Source: Planctomycetota bacterium (lineage in GTDB: Bacteria > Planctomycetota > Phycisphaerae > UBA1845). Taken from it: DNA of 5,544 nt. The DNA lies in contig JADFIX010000332.1 of NCBI GenBank assembly GCA_022566435.1, positions 1-5,544 of the forward strand. The letters are read 5' to 3'. This document shows positions 5,025 through 5,544 of the stretch, piece by piece (position 1 is the first letter of the stretch; every line of letters begins with the position of its first letter). The notes under the pieces were generated by a model. It was not told where the DNA came from, searched no databases, and was given only the letters and a program-made list of their open reading frames with translations. The translations under genes were made by a program, and so were the position numbers.

Positions 5025-5240
5025 ATGCTCGCGGAGTTCTATCAGCGAATTCATGCGGATCGCGTCGAGGAGTATGTCAAGAATCATCCGGACCTGAACC
5101 TACAATTTCAACAAAAGGACGTTACCGACTTCGTGATCGAAGTCTGCCGCAGTCACGCCTGGGGTGTGCGAGAACGACCGCCGTTGCGTTTGCATGAAGG
5201 ACAAACGTTTCATCGCCGGGCCGTTCCGATTCCAGCTTGA
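5025..5240 (+). pseudogene. Fragment resembling the C-terminal part of an HD-type hydrolase domain
   Basis: The 71-residue reading from ATG 5025 includes FYQRIHADRVEEYVKNHP (5-22) and then VTDFVIEVCRSHAWGVRE (33-50). Helix-rich HADRVEEYVKNH followed by VIEVCRSH resembles the later helices of an HD domain, where HxERSxxxI and ICRxH motifs occur; the metal-binding HD pair would lie upstream and is absent. The frame stays open back to 4971, just after repeat unit B, and no good ribosome binding site precedes 5025. Its stop at 5238-5240 lies inside the GHKL ATPase frame that begins at or before 5194. In proteins I recall with HD followed by an Hsp90-like ATPase, well over a hundred residues separate the two. 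So this looks like an N-truncated remnant with an internal deletion or frameshift. The HD assignment is tentative. Confidence 0.4.
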
Positions 5241-5544
5241 ATACGAGAACATCATGCGCCTCTTGATGGACAAGAGCCTCTACCCTGATCCCAGCCTGTT
5301 TCCTCGCGAGCTGCTTCAGAATTCCCTCGACGCCTGCCGTCACATGCAGGCGCTAACGGAATTCCAGGAATGCAGAGCCAGTTACAAACCGAACATCGTC
5401 GTTTGGGACCACAGCGACGATGCGGACGATCCGCGCATCATATTCCAGGACAACGGCATCGGCATGTCGCTGAAAATCGTCGAGGACTATTTCATGCGCG
5501 TCGGGCGGAGTTACTACCGGCCGCCCGAATTCGATGCCGAGAAA
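5194..5544 (+). CDS. GHKL (Hsp90/HtpG-like) ATPase, N-terminal part (runs off right edge)
   Basis: The frame reads 117 residues from ATG 5194 to the window edge. FRELL-type helix PRELLQNSLDAC (37-48) carries the N-box Glu39, Asn43 and Asp46 of GHKL ATPases. FQDNGIGMS (84-92) is the G1 box with the ATP-adenine-binding Asp86. YFMRVGRSYYR (99-109) is the start of the lid, as in Hsp90/HtpG relatives. Residues 9-30, ending MRLLMDKSLY, replace the usual HtpG opening, and W71 to D79 form an acidic insert, so it is not a standard HtpG. The frame is open back to 5137, so the true start is unclear: no ribosome binding site precedes 5194 (GTG 5164 is an alternative). Such ATPases act as chaperones or as regulatory ATPases in larger multidomain proteins. 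The frame is intact to the edge, but the upstream half may be damaged. Confidence 0.75.
   Translation, partial: MKDKRFIAGPFRFQLEYENIMRLLMDKSLYPDPSLFPRELLQNSLDACRHMQALTEFQECRASYKPNIVVWDHSDDADDPRIIFQDNGIGMSLKIVEDYFMRVGRSYYRPPEFDAEK

Overview
The window is most likely from a member of the Planctomycetota or a close relative. This is an inference from four things: a core cluster tsf-pyrH-frr with about 57% G+C where I counted it (bases 541-600); an EF-Ts lacking the usual TDFV motif; a Tad-type protein with a long beta-rich tail; and dispersed intergenic repeats that resemble ones I recall from planctomycete genomes. No taxonomic search was possible, so the assignment is moderate at best.

Layout. 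Bases 1-253 (minus strand) hold the N-terminal 84 residues of a phage-type tyrosine recombinase that runs off the left edge. Four bases upstream of it ends another minus-strand reading frame (258-392), the C-terminus of an unrecognised protein. This left block is about 47% G+C (112/240 counted) and sits where rpsB would normally be. It is either a mobile-element junction or an assembly chimera. Then come, on the plus strand, tsf (430-1263), pyrH (1307-2035) and frr (2182-2748). These are housekeeping genes for translation elongation, UMP phosphorylation and ribosome recycling. frr has its own likely extended -10 promoter in the 146-base gap before it. Converging on frr from the right is a minus-strand gene (2794-4044) for a TadG-like, membrane-anchored surface or pilus-associated protein with a long beta-rich C-terminal part.

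Bases 4045-4970 have no credible gene. They contain two divergent copies of one repeat unit in inverted orientation (4517-4619 plus, 4835-4947 minus), each with its own hairpin, one carrying a perfect 10-base tandem duplication. Between them lie a nested palindrome (4738-4767) and a small hairpin (4780-4794). Upstream are an AT-rich inverted repeat and a lone TATAAT box.

The right end holds what looks like a damaged gene for an HD-domain plus Hsp90/GHKL-type ATPase protein. A piece resembling the end of an HD hydrolase domain lies in one frame (about 4971-5240). An N-terminal GHKL ATPase region with clear Hsp90-like motifs lies in another frame (5194-5544) and runs off the right edge.

I do not see a complete undescribed system. 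The most interesting points are the integrase/tsf junction, the inverted repeat pair with conserved ends, and the frame-split HD/GHKL gene next to it.
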